Shown here: positions 1-8,620 of the stretch, piece by piece
Layout of the letters: the number at the start of each line of letters is the position of its first letter
Numbering within the stretch: position 1 is the first letter of the stretch
NCBI GenBank assembly: GCA_050304135.1
Contig: JBNLDC010000034.1
Span: forward strand, 13,901-77,900
Source: JAFGNB01 sp050304135
GTDB taxonomy: Bacteria; Fibrobacterota; Chitinivibrionia; Chitinivibrionales; Chitinispirillaceae
Direction of reading: 5' to 3'
Length of the DNA stretch: 64,000 nt
Translations under genes and position numbers: made by a program
Notes under the pieces: model-generated
The model's input: the letters and a program-made list of their open reading frames with translations, nothing else
Database searches by the model: none
Told to the model about the DNA's origin: nothing

Positions 1-359
1 CCTGCGGCGATCAGAAGCGGAGCGATCTGGTAAAACTTGAAGGCGAAGAGCTGCACGGTGAGGGTGGTGCCGAGATCAGATCCGAGTATCATGCCGAGCG
101 ATTGTCCGAGCATCATTACACGGGCGTTGACCAGACCAACGAGAATAACGGTTGTCGCGGAAGACGACTGGGTGATCAGGGTAACCAGAAGGCCGCTGAT
201 GAAAGAAAAAAGACGATGGCGTGTAATTATCCCGATCGCCTTTCGCAGCTGACTCCCGCCGATTCGTCTGATGTTGCGCTCACCCTGCTGCATGCCGTAC
301 AGAAACAGGGCCAAGCCGCCTGCCAGTGAGAAAAGGTTGAAAAGTGAAAATGAGGTCAT
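1..359 (-). CDS. Na+/phosphate cotransporter family protein, 3' part outside window
   Basis: The reverse strand from 359 down to base 1 reads as an uninterrupted start of a membrane protein; the rest lies outside the window. The first 20 residues form a hydrophobic helix with a GGLALFLYGM segment. Residues about 60-70 carry the QSSSATT motif that marks the Na+/Pi cotransporter repeat (PF02690, NptA/PhoU-linked family). A later GSDLGTTLT stretch fits the same repeat. Family members use a sodium gradient to move phosphate, or related anions, across the inner membrane. The ATG lies 14 bp after the NifU stop, so it is probably the third gene of an operon with the DHH phosphoesterase and NifU. Family is confident; substrate is inferred. 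Confidence 0.8.
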   Translation of the reverse strand, partial: MTSFSLFNLFSLAGGLALFLYGMQQGERNIRRIGGSQLRKAIGIITRHRLFSFISGLLVTLITQSSSATTVILVGLVNARVMMLGQSLGMILGSDLGTTLTVQLFAFKFYQIAPLLIAA

Positions 360-373
360 GGGCAGAAAATCAC

Positions 374-1219
374 TCAGGCAAGCTTGACCGTGAGCTGCTC
401 ACTTACCTTTTCCCGGATGTTCCTCTCAACTACGGAAATGAGCGTCATGTTCGAAAAGGCACAACCCGCGCAATGCCCGTGAAGCTTTACATAAACGGTA
501 TTGCCATCCACATCGACAAGTTCACAGTCACCACCGTCTTTTTCGAGGACGGGCTTGACATCCTGTTCAAGAACGTTACGGATAAGGTCGATTTTCTGCA
601 GGGTAGTGAGTTGTTTTTCCGGGGTAGCGGATTGCGTCGCGGAAGCGGCGGCACCGTTGATGCGGTCAATGATCGCCTGAATCTCGCCATGACAGCCCCC
701 GCATGCACCGCCGGCTTTGGTGAAGTTGGTCACATCTTCTATTGTCGCAAGACCGTTCTCTTTCACCGCCTGCTCAATTTCAGCCTCGGTAACATTGAAG
801 CAGGTACAGACCACTTTACCGTGTTTTACCTGAGGCTCCGCTGTTTTACCGCCGGTTTCATAAAAAGTAACGGCCGCTTCGAGTGCCTCCTGCCCCATAA
901 CACTGCAGTGCATTTTTTCCCGGGGCAGCCCTCCCAGTTCAAGAGCGATATCATTATTCGAAATATTTTTTATTTCTTCAATTGTTTTACCTTTGCACAT
1001 TTCGGTGAGTACCGATGCCGAGGCTATGGCGCTGCCGCACCCGAAGGTCTTGAATTTGATATCCGCGACTTTTCCCTCAGTGTCAAGTTTGAAGGTAAGT
1101 CGCAGCGCATCACCGCAGGTGATGTTACCGATTTCTCCGAATCCGTCCGGTTGTTCTATTTCTCCGACGTTTCGGGGGTGGAGGTAATGATCCCGTACTT
1201 TTTCAGTATAATCCCACAT
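374..1219 (-). CDS. nifU: NifU-type Fe-S cluster scaffold, three-domain form
   Basis: This 281-residue protein has the complete NifU architecture. The N-terminal IscU-like domain shows the three cluster-binding cysteines C35, C61 and C105 and the conserved Asp after the first (D37). A central BFD-type [2Fe-2S] domain follows with C138, C140, C173 and C176. The C-terminal Nfu domain carries C250-x2-C253. NifU assembles Fe-S clusters in the cytoplasm with sulfur from a cysteine desulfurase and hands them to apo-proteins. No NifS/IscS gene is visible here, so the sulfur donor must lie elsewhere. The ATG at 1219 has an AGGAG ribosome-binding site six bases upstream. It lies 11 bp after the DHH gene. 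Nothing nearby suggests nitrogenase, so general Fe-S supply is likelier. Confidence 0.93.
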   Translation of the reverse strand: MWDYTEKVRDHYLHPRNVGEIEQPDGFGEIGNITCGDALRLTFKLDTEGKVADIKFKTFGCGSAIASASVLTEMCKGKTIEEIKNISNNDIALELGGLPREKMHCSVMGQEALEAAVTFYETGGKTAEPQVKHGKVVCTCFNVTEAEIEQAVKENGLATIEDVTNFTKAGGACGGCHGEIQAIIDRINGAAASATQSATPEKQLTTLQKIDLIRNVLEQDVKPVLEKDGGDCELVDVDGNTVYVKLHGHCAGCAFSNMTLISVVERNIREKVSEQLTVKLA

Positions 1220-1230
1220 AGTTACTCCTG

Positions 1231-2277
1231 TTAATGAACTATTTTTTTCGGTTTGACGGTAACAACATCGAATAATTTCTTTATGAAAACTTCGAATTCC
1301 TCAAGTTTTTTATTGGCGGTTTCCTCGGGAGAAAACTGGATTCTACCTGCCGCCGCGCGTCCGTGTCCGCCACCACTGCCGCCAAGCCCGCATGCGAGTT
1401 GCTCCGCTTTCATGCCGGACGTATATTCATTTTTCGAACGGATGGAAAAGAATATCTGTGTTTTGAAAATACCTGAACAGATCATCCATTCAATGGATTC
1501 AAGGCTGTGAAACAGATCGGCCATTTCCGCGACGTAATCCGGTGTGGAGACGTTTCCAAGATGCGTATACCCGATGGAATTGTAGCTTACGGCTGTTTCG
1601 GTGGCACGATGCAGGAGGCGGAAGTATTCTATATCCCGGTCAGGATTAACGATCAGCGAGAGCAATTTGTGGTCAATATGTTCAAAAAGATATTTGTAAC
1701 AATCCAGATCGAAGGTGGATACATCGCGACGCATATCTCCGGTATCGGTTTTAATGCCGTAAAAGAGTGCGGTGGCAAGCTGTCGCGGGATCAGGCAGCC
1801 GGCTTCCTGCAGGTATTTTGTAATAAGTGTGGAGGTGGCGCCAACCTCTTTCCTGATATCGGTAAAACAACTCAGCGGGTTTTCCGGTGGCGCAGGGTGA
1901 TGGTCAATAACGCCACTGACGACCACGGTAGAGGGAAGGGATATATTTCCTTTTCCAGGATAGGAGTCGACCAGCAGAATTCGGTCGAACTCCGCTACAT
2001 CGATCAGTGCGAATGGAACCATTGAAATGTCGAGAAAACGCACCAGAGCACGGTTTTCTGCCCTACCGATGAATCCGCCGAAAGATATTACCGGTGTCGG
2101 GCTGCCCCAGTAGGAACAGAGGTGCGAAAGACCGTACGCGGAGGCGATACAATCCGGATCCGGATAGTCATGAGTAAGTATCAGTATCGACTGCGCCGAA
2201 TCGATACACTCCCGAAGCTCAGCTACTTTGCTGCAGAAGCTGTTGGTGGTTCCCGGGCTTTGAACCTTTTCCGGCAT
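1231..2277 (-). CDS. DHH/DHHA1 family phosphoesterase (NrnA-like)
   Basis: The 348-residue protein shows the two-domain DHH phosphoesterase layout. The first metal motif is H36 with D40 and D42 (HDYPDPD), the VDS motif ends at D104, and the DHH signature is D125-H126-H127. The DHHA1 substrate-binding domain ends in the glycine-rich GGSGGGHGRAAAG loop near residues 299-310. Relatives hydrolyse nanoRNA, pAp or cyclic dinucleotide products using Mn2+ in the cytoplasm. The sequence alone does not decide between NrnA-like oligoribonuclease and c-di-AMP/pApA hydrolase. Length matches stand-alone NrnA proteins and no CBS or GGDEF domain is fused. The start has only a weak ribosome-binding site, so a later start is possible. 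First gene of the operon with nifU. Confidence 0.85.
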   Translation of the reverse strand: MPEKVQSPGTTNSFCSKVAELRECIDSAQSILILTHDYPDPDCIASAYGLSHLCSYWGSPTPVISFGGFIGRAENRALVRFLDISMVPFALIDVAEFDRILLVDSYPGKGNISLPSTVVVSGVIDHHPAPPENPLSCFTDIRKEVGATSTLITKYLQEAGCLIPRQLATALFYGIKTDTGDMRRDVSTFDLDCYKYLFEHIDHKLLSLIVNPDRDIEYFRLLHRATETAVSYNSIGYTHLGNVSTPDYVAEMADLFHSLESIEWMICSGIFKTQIFFSIRSKNEYTSGMKAEQLACGLGGSGGGHGRAAAGRIQFSPEETANKKLEEFEVFIKKLFDVVTVKPKKIVH

Positions 2278-2370
2278 ATTTTGTTGTATCCGATCGGAAA
2301 ATCACTGCCTGTACACTGGATTGTACGGTACCGGCGGGAATTTTATATTTGCATAATTTAACAGGATAAT

Positions 2371-2399
2371 ATACTATATGATTTCAGACATGGTTGCAA
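2371..2399 (-). promoter_or_regulatory. possible promoter for the DHH-nifU operon
   Basis: On the minus strand TTGCAA (2399-2394) is followed after 17 bp by TAGTAT (2376-2371), each 4/6 to the sigma-70 consensus. It lies about 95 bp upstream of the DHH phosphoesterase start, in the region between divergently transcribed genes. Matches are modest and AT-rich sequence gives such hits by chance. Confidence 0.3.
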
Positions 2400-2448
2400 C
2401 AAACCGGCCGACAGACGGTTTCACTCCTCCATACCAGGACATCACTAC

Positions 2449-3180
2449 ATGCGATATGCCATAATTTCTGATATTCACGGTAATGCAGAAGCCCTCAATG
2501 CAGTACTCAACGATATAAAAAAACGGTCGGTTGACAGCATCGTCTGCCTGGGTGATATCGTTGGCTATTATCCTGATCCCGAGCGGTGTGTTGATCTCGT
2601 GAAAAAAGAGGTCGATTACTGTGTGGCGGGGAATCATGATTATGCGGCCATCGGCCGTATCGATACGCAGAACTTTACCTACTATGCGTATGCTGCCATG
2701 GAGTGGACAAAACAGAATATTTCGGACCGCGCCCGGGAGTACCTGCAACAGCTCCCGCTTACGGTACCGCTCGGAAACATGTTTTTCACTCACTCTTCTC
2801 CCTCAAATCCGCAGGACTGGGTCTATGTCTTTCCTGACAGCGAGGAGGCGGTGTTCGAAGCTTTCAACAGTCTGGTCTACGGTCTCAATTTTATCGGCCA
2901 TACTCACTGGCCGTCAATAATGATCCAGGAGGACGAGCGGATCATTCTGCACTCTGAACATACTATTCAACTGGTGGATAAACACTTTTACCTGGTGAAT
3001 GTCGGAAGTGTCGGACAGCCGAGGGATTTTGATTCACGCTCCTGTTATGCTCTCTACGACGAAGAAAAACTGACTATCGAACTGATCAGGGTTGAGTATG
3101 ATTACCGGATTACCCAGAAAAAGATCAAGGAGCATCACCTTCCGCTTTTTCTTGCCGAACGACTTGAAAAAGGGCGGTAA
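2449..3180 (+). CDS. calcineurin-like metallophosphoesterase (YfcE/MJ0936-like)
   Basis: The 243-residue protein carries the metallophosphoesterase motif series in order: SDIHGN (residues 7-12), LGDIVGY (34-40), GNHD (61-64), FTHSSP and, near residue 151, IGHTHWP. These residues bind the dinuclear metal centre, so the enzyme should be active. The compact size and DIHGN start match the single-domain group of phosphodiesterases/phosphatases related to YfcE and MJ0936. The physiological substrate cannot be read from sequence. An AGGAC sequence lies about eight bases before the ATG. The gene is divergent from the DHH phosphoesterase operon. It ends in a short GGGCG/CGCCC hairpin (3172-3187) with no T-tract, too weak to call a terminator. 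Confidence 0.85.
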   Translation: MRYAIISDIHGNAEALNAVLNDIKKRSVDSIVCLGDIVGYYPDPERCVDLVKKEVDYCVAGNHDYAAIGRIDTQNFTYYAYAAMEWTKQNISDRAREYLQQLPLTVPLGNMFFTHSSPSNPQDWVYVFPDSEEAVFEAFNSLVYGLNFIGHTHWPSIMIQEDERIILHSEHTIQLVDKHFYLVNVGSVGQPRDFDSRSCYALYDEEKLTIELIRVEYDYRITQKKIKEHHLPLFLAERLEKGR

Positions 3181-3351
3181 AACGCCCCCGGAGCCCTGCG
3201 TATGAATGTGCAGATCTGAGTTCCTGGTTGCGCTGCCTGCAGATATCTCTCCCGCTGCATCACCACTGATGTTGTTCATGCCAACGAATACATTCTCTTA
3301 CCGGTCTAACAGCCCGCGCCAGACCGTGATTCATGTCGGGACCGGGGAACG

Positions 3352-3380
3352 TTGACATGATGCAGGTACCGCGGTACAAT
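3352..3380 (+). promoter_or_regulatory. near-consensus sigma-70 promoter of the hybrid kinase gene
   Basis: TTGACA (3352-3357) is followed after exactly 17 bp by TACAAT (3375-3380), an 11/12 match to the housekeeping consensus. It lies 84 bp upstream of the kinase ATG on the same strand. A perfect 12-bp palindrome GTACCGCGGTAC (3366-3377) runs into the -10 box and could be an operator. The rest of the 3181-3463 gap shows no other gene or element. Confidence 0.6.
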
Positions 3381-3463
3381 ATACGGATATCCTTTAATTG
3401 CAGGTGACGCCGTTTATGGATCGTATGCTGAATCGGGTATTTAACTGTATGTAAAGGAATTGC

Positions 3464-6400
3464 ATGGTTAACGGGTATTCACTGGTTAAAACGATAGCGG
3501 TCAGCAAAGACGGCGAGGCGCATCTGGTGCGTTCAGATACGTCGTCAAGTCTGCTCTATCTCAAAACCGTACGGGCATCCGGAAGAATAGATGCGAAAAA
3601 AAAGTTCTACCGTGAAACGAATGTCGTCGCCTCGCTTGAGCATCCGAACATCCTCCGACCGCTTGATGTACGGTTCGAAAACGATGCTCTCCATTGTATT
3701 TATCCGTATGTAAATGGACGAACGCTGCATGAACTGCTTGGTGAGCAGGGCCGTATCGGTGAATCCGATGCGCTTTCCATGATGAAGCAGCTTCTCGGGG
3801 CATTGTCGTACGTGCATGCCCGTGGTATCATCCATGCCAATGTGAATCCCTGGAATATCATTATTTCCCACGATACCGGTATTCATCTGTTCGACTTCGG
3901 GAGTTCTCTCACTGTCGAAGAGGCCGGACGCCTTGCCGAGGGAGTAACCGTAGGGATGTTTCCGTACCTGTCTCCCGAGCAGACGGGGAGTACCCGCTTT
4001 AAGATTGATACGAGAACCGATCTTTATTGCGCGTCAATGGTTCTTTACCGCTGTGTGGCGGGTGCGCTTCCGTTTTACGTTCAGAACGGTTCGATCAGGG
4101 AACTACTTGATGCGAGTATCCGCAGAGAGGTGCCCGGTATTAAGCATGTCCCCCAGTTTTTCAATGAGATTCTTCTCAAAGGACTGCGTCCTTCTCCTAT
4201 CGACCGGTACCAGACTGCTGACGGTATGTTGCATGATGTTTCGATTGCGGCGGAAAAATGTAAAAACGGCGACAACATTCCCTTTGTAGTTGGGGAACGG
4301 GATGCAGTACTTTCCGTAAACCGCAAACGACTCTTTGTCGTCAGGGAAAAGGAACTACGGTTACTCTCACGGGGACTCGGGGCATTCGCGGGAAACCGTA
4401 TGGTTTCGTATCTGGTCTGCGGAAAATCCGGAATTGGAAAAACCGAGCTGATACGTCAGTTCAAACGTACGAACGATCTGGCCGGAATTGATTTTCTTGA
4501 AGCGAAGTGCAACCGGTTCTCGATAAGTCAACCGGGATCGATTTACCGTCAGGTGGTTATCGAGTTTCTGCATCACTTGTCAAAAAATGACCATGAGGAG
4601 AAACTGCGGATACGGGAGCTGATCAATACGGAGTTACAGGAGTATTCAGGACTCATCGGAAGAATCCTTCCGGAAATGAACTCCTGGTTTGATGTTATGG
4701 TCGAAGTTCCGAAAGTTGAGCCTGAGAAGGAGAAGGACCGGTTCATTCAGGTGCTCACGAGAGTGCTCACCATCGTCTGTTCGTTACGCAAATGTATTAT
4801 CCATTTTGATGATGTCCAGTGGATCGACCGGATTACCGCCGAAGTGATGTTCCGGCTGCTCGAACAGAAACTGCCGTGTTTTTTCATCTGCACGTTCAGA
4901 ACCGGTGATACGAACGAGTTCCTGTTCTGCCATGGCCATGATCTCACGACTGCCGGATTTGATTCGATTCTGTATCTGAATGAATTCAATAAACAGGAGA
5001 CGGATGAATTTATCGGGAGAAAATTCAAATCCCTTGAAAATCCAGGAATGCTGGTGGAAGCACTGCACGAGAAAACCGACGGGAATCCCTATCTGCTCAA
5101 CGAAGCTGTGCGATATCTGGTAAGCGGTGGACATTTGACACTCCGTAAGAACCTCTGGAACTTCGCTATCGAGAATATTGGTGAACTGCCGCCAAAATTT
5201 GACGCGGTTTCACTGGTGCTGCAGAAATTGCACAGTCTCGCGGATGATGAACGAAAAATTCTGCAGATGGCATCACTGATTCAGGGGAAATTCGATGCGG
5301 CACTTGTAAATTATCTTTCGGACGAAAAATCACGGAACATCCACGAGGTGTTCGCTGTATTCGAGACTAACGGTTTTATTCTTTCGCATCTCTCGGGAGG
5401 GTACGCTTTCGTTCATGATCGGATTCAGGAAACCATCGCCAACGATGTCCCCCGGGAACAGCGATACGCACTCTACGGAAAGCTATCGAGGTATTTCTCC
5501 CTGAAAGCACAGGACGATAAAGAGATGCTTTTCCCCGCAGCCGAATATGTACTCAAATCGGACAACGCGCGTGACGCTATTACCGTTTGTTTCGATGCAG
5601 CCCTGTATGCGATGGAGAAAAACGCCTATGATATCGCAATCAGGTACCTCCGAAATATTATTCTGCTGGCTGATGCCGATCACACGAGATGTATCGATGG
5701 CGGAATTGATCCGGTGCGGGTGAATATCCTGCTCGGTGATGTGCTGATGTTGACAGGGGCAAATGAACAGGCCCTCGATGTTTACGCCCGGATAATAGCC
5801 GGAAAACAGCTGAAAAACCGTGACAAGCTCGAGCTGGAATACAAAATTGGTTCAATCTATCATCACACCGGTGAATTCGCGCTTTCGTCAAAATACCTGA
5901 TGCAATCGCTTGCCACGGTCGGGATAACGCTACCGAAAGGCAAGCTGAAGCTCGGTATCAGAATCATCTTCGAAATGGCTGTACAGTGTCTTTCCGGAAC
6001 CGGCTTTTTCCGCCTTTTCGGCAGGCGGAGCGATGCTACCAGTCTTATAATTGTTAAAATCCTTAATAAACTTGCCTTTTCCCTGTATTTCAACGATATG
6101 GTGAGAGGGTATTACGTGCATTTTAAAGCACTGAATCTTGCTGATCGTTTGATCGATTCCGCTGAAAAAGCGGAAAGCTATTCGTTGCACCAGATTCCGG
6201 TATACCAGATACTGATGAATGGGCGTGCGCGCAGCTATCTTCGGAAAGCGGTCAAAATAGCGGATCGTATCCGGCGCAAGGATGTTCATGCGTTTGCGGA
6301 AACATTCGGCGGGCTGGTCCGTTACTTCAATGCACAGTGGCGGGAAGCGGAGCAGCTGCTGCAGAACAGTATCAGAACGTTTCGTTCCATTGGCGATCTC

Positions 6401-8620
6401 AATAATCAGATCATCGGCAGTGAACACCTCTGGAAAATCGCTTTTCTGAAAAAACCGCTGCAGGAAGCTCTTGCAGAGATGGACCGTACTGTCAACTTGT
6501 GCGGGAAAGTAAAGGATCATTACTTTCTGCTCATCACGCGATCCGCGCGGAATCTTACCCGTCTGCTTGCAACGGGTACTAACGACGACGAAGAATACGG
6601 AGCCATTCAGGATATACTCCGCAAGGTGCATTCTTCACATCTGCAGATTGAAGCAGGCGGTTATCTGCTCCAGACCGACATTGAGCGGCATGAATATCAG
6701 CGTGCGTACGACCGCGCCAGCGGACTGCTGCCGATGATCCTGCGCAACAGTATCAATTCTGAATATCAGGTGCGTTCCTTCTCTCTTTTCTGTTCGCTTC
6801 TCTGTCGTGAGTTTCGGGAACGACGCAACGGGCGGTTATGGATTTCCGAAAATCGGAGACGTTTACAGAGACAGTTTCTGCTGTATGCCGCGGTGCATCT
6901 CGTAGCCGCTCTGAGCTATCCTGCGTACCGGGGGAGATGGTACCGTAACATCGCCTGGATTTGTGCGCTTCGGGGAATGACCCGCATGGCCGACAGGTTG
7001 TTCAGAAGATCAATCAGAGCGCATCATCAACTCGCCATGCGCTTTGAGGAGGCCTGTTCATTGCATGAATATGGTGAATTTCTGGAGGAGTTCAGTGCCG
7101 TTCCCGGAAATGCCTATGACCGGTATGTTGAAGCATACGAGCTTTTCAAGTGGTGCGGAGCACGGCTCTATCTTGACCGTATGGAAGCCAGGATAAGTGC
7201 GGGACCGCACGCTCCGCAGACCGATACCACAACCGCATCGGTATTTTCTGATTCGTTGAGCGGTCACTCCGACGACGTAGCGCAAGGTATCAATCATTTA
7301 CGCTTTGAAACACTGGTTGATGTCAGTAAGACACTAACGGAAGTGGATGATCCCCGGTTGCTCCTGCGGCAGATCCTCTCGGCGATGATTACCGTAACCG
7401 GTGCACAGTATGGTTGTCTGTTCATCAACAAACTGACGTATGGGGATTTTGAACCGATTGCAATGTCGTTCGAAGGAAAGCTGGTACCGGTTTCTGAGGT
7501 TCCGGTGTTTACCGATCTCATTCAGAAGGTCAACGAAATTCATACGCTGCAAAGCAATGGAGAACCCCTTGTTGACGAGGAGGTGGAAACGGAGAGTATC
7601 TGCATCCGGTCGGATCTCTGTGTTCCGCTCAACTGGCGGGAGAAGTATCTGGGCTATGTGTACCTGGTCAACGACAGAGTTCTCGGCCTGTTCGGTGAGG
7701 GGGCGCAGAAGGCGGCGATGGTGCTTGCGGCGCATGCCGGTATTCTTCTGGAAAATGCCTGGTTGATGCAGAAACAGAAGGAGTTCAACGAGGAACTGCA
7801 GCAGCAGGTGACTTCAAAAACGGATGATATCGTTCATAAAAATCAGCAGCTTGAGGAAGCGAACCTCAAACTGATTGAGTCGGAACGGATGAAGGGAATT
7901 CTCAGCGGGACCCTGGTGCACGATATTAAAAATTACGCTGCAGGTATTACCGGCAATCTGATTTATCTCGGCAGGCGCATGGAGCACGACGAGAAGGCGA
8001 AACGGGTGATCGATGTTGTTTGTGAAACGTGTTCCGATATCACCAGTCTGGCATCAAATTTACTTGACATTGCAAAAATGGATGACGGAAAAATGGTGGT
8101 ACGTGAGGAAATTCTCGATTACCGTTTTTTTAAAGAGGTCGCCTGTAAATTCGGACGGAGTACACTGTTCGAGGAGAAGGAAATCATACCGGAAATAATA
8201 CCGCCCGATGAGGATTTCACCATTGGCGCCGATGTCTATCTGATGGAACGTCTGCTGCAGAATCTCTACAGTAATGCGGCTAAATATGCTCCGCGTGGAA
8301 GCAGGGTGGAACTGCGGTTCGGGGGTAATGAGCTTGAACAGGTAATCTGTTTCTTCAATTCAGGTACACCGATTCCCGATACGGAAAAGGAAATTCTGTT
8401 CGAAAAATACGCACGTATTCAGAGCCGGCACTCTCATTATTCAAAAGGTCTGGGGCTGTTCTTCTGCCGGATGGTAATGAATGCTCATCGTGGAAGAATC
8501 TGGCTGGATACCGATCCGTCGGGAAATTATTTTAAACTCGCTTTTCCCCGCAGGGAAGGTAGCGATACGGAAGCAGCCCCTGGCAGGAGCGCGGTTCGTC
8601 AGCTGGCGACACCGAGATAG
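3464..8620 (+). CDS. hybrid Ser/Thr-kinase-like / AAA ATPase / TPR / GAF / histidine kinase
   Basis: This 1718-residue protein matches the trifunctional signalling architecture: protein-kinase domain (about 5-270), STAND/AAA-type ATPase (about 300-560), a long helical TPR-like middle, a GAF domain (about 1280-1430) and a histidine kinase module. The ATPase has Walker A GKSGIGKT (320-327) and a Walker B ending IIHFDD. The histidine kinase has a coiled coil, an H-box with H1486 in LVHDIKN, an N-box (LYSNAAKYAP) and a GLGLFF glycine motif. No membrane segment is seen, so it should be cytoplasmic. The kinase part keeps the ATP lysine K34 and DFG (144-146), but the HRDxKPxN loop reads HANVNPWN (124-131), with Asn for the catalytic Asp. 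No response regulator is adjacent. AAAGGA precedes the ATG. Confidence 0.9.
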   Translation: MVNGYSLVKTIAVSKDGEAHLVRSDTSSSLLYLKTVRASGRIDAKKKFYRETNVVASLEHPNILRPLDVRFENDALHCIYPYVNGRTLHELLGEQGRIGESDALSMMKQLLGALSYVHARGIIHANVNPWNIIISHDTGIHLFDFGSSLTVEEAGRLAEGVTVGMFPYLSPEQTGSTRFKIDTRTDLYCASMVLYRCVAGALPFYVQNGSIRELLDASIRREVPGIKHVPQFFNEILLKGLRPSPIDRYQTADGMLHDVSIAAEKCKNGDNIPFVVGERDAVLSVNRKRLFVVREKELRLLSRGLGAFAGNRMVSYLVCGKSGIGKTELIRQFKRTNDLAGIDFLEAKCNRFSISQPGSIYRQVVIEFLHHLSKNDHEEKLRIRELINTELQEYSGLIGRILPEMNSWFDVMVEVPKVEPEKEKDRFIQVLTRVLTIVCSLRKCIIHFDDVQWIDRITAEVMFRLLEQKLPCFFICTFRTGDTNEFLFCHGHDLTTAGFDSILYLNEFNKQETDEFIGRKFKSLENPGMLVEALHEKTDGNPYLLNEAVRYLVSGGHLTLRKNLWNFAIENIGELPPKFDAVSLVLQKLHSLADDERKILQMASLIQGKFDAALVNYLSDEKSRNIHEVFAVFETNGFILSHLSGGYAFVHDRIQETIANDVPREQRYALYGKLSRYFSLKAQDDKEMLFPAAEYVLKSDNARDAITVCFDAALYAMEKNAYDIAIRYLRNIILLADADHTRCIDGGIDPVRVNILLGDVLMLTGANEQALDVYARIIAGKQLKNRDKLELEYKIGSIYHHTGEFALSSKYLMQSLATVGITLPKGKLKLGIRIIFEMAVQCLSGTGFFRLFGRRSDATSLIIVKILNKLAFSLYFNDMVRGYYVHFKALNLADRLIDSAEKAESYSLHQIPVYQILMNGRARSYLRKAVKIADRIRRKDVHAFAETFGGLVRYFNAQWREAEQLLQNSIRTFRSIGDLNNQIIGSEHLWKIAFLKKPLQEALAEMDRTVNLCGKVKDHYFLLITRSARNLTRLLATGTNDDEEYGAIQDILRKVHSSHLQIEAGGYLLQTDIERHEYQRAYDRASGLLPMILRNSINSEYQVRSFSLFCSLLCREFRERRNGRLWISENRRRLQRQFLLYAAVHLVAALSYPAYRGRWYRNIAWICALRGMTRMADRLFRRSIRAHHQLAMRFEEACSLHEYGEFLEEFSAVPGNAYDRYVEAYELFKWCGARLYLDRMEARISAGPHAPQTDTTTASVFSDSLSGHSDDVAQGINHLRFETLVDVSKTLTEVDDPRLLLRQILSAMITVTGAQYGCLFINKLTYGDFEPIAMSFEGKLVPVSEVPVFTDLIQKVNEIHTLQSNGEPLVDEEVETESICIRSDLCVPLNWREKYLGYVYLVNDRVLGLFGEGAQKAAMVLAAHAGILLENAWLMQKQKEFNEELQQQVTSKTDDIVHKNQQLEEANLKLIESERMKGILSGTLVHDIKNYAAGITGNLIYLGRRMEHDEKAKRVIDVVCETCSDITSLASNLLDIAKMDDGKMVVREEILDYRFFKEVACKFGRSTLFEEKEIIPEIIPPDEDFTIGADVYLMERLLQNLYSNAAKYAPRGSRVELRFGGNELEQVICFFNSGTPIPDTEKEILFEKYARIQSRHSHYSKGLGLFFCRMVMNAHRGRIWLDTDPSGNYFKLAFPRREGSDTEAAPGRSAVRQLATPR

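Noticed and set aside
344..1234. Long plus-strand frame of 296 codons
   Set aside because: It is antisense to nifU, whose cysteine motifs, start site and length are convincing; the plus translation shows no domain.
1507..2025. Plus-strand frame of 172 codons
   Set aside because: Antisense to the DHH phosphoesterase, where the catalytic motifs are on the minus strand.
3172..3187. GGGCG/CGCCC hairpin as terminator of the metallophosphoesterase gene
   Set aside because: Only five base pairs, overlapping the stop codon, and no T-run follows.
2319..3377. Shared GGTACC/GTAC palindromes as a regulatory family
   Set aside because: GGTAC-type sequences are frequent also inside coding regions of this window, so their presence near two promoters is not significant by itself.
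5930..6631. Minus-strand frame of 233 codons inside the hybrid kinase gene
   Set aside because: It lies wholly within the conserved TPR-like part of the kinase and has no ribosome-binding site or recognisable motif.
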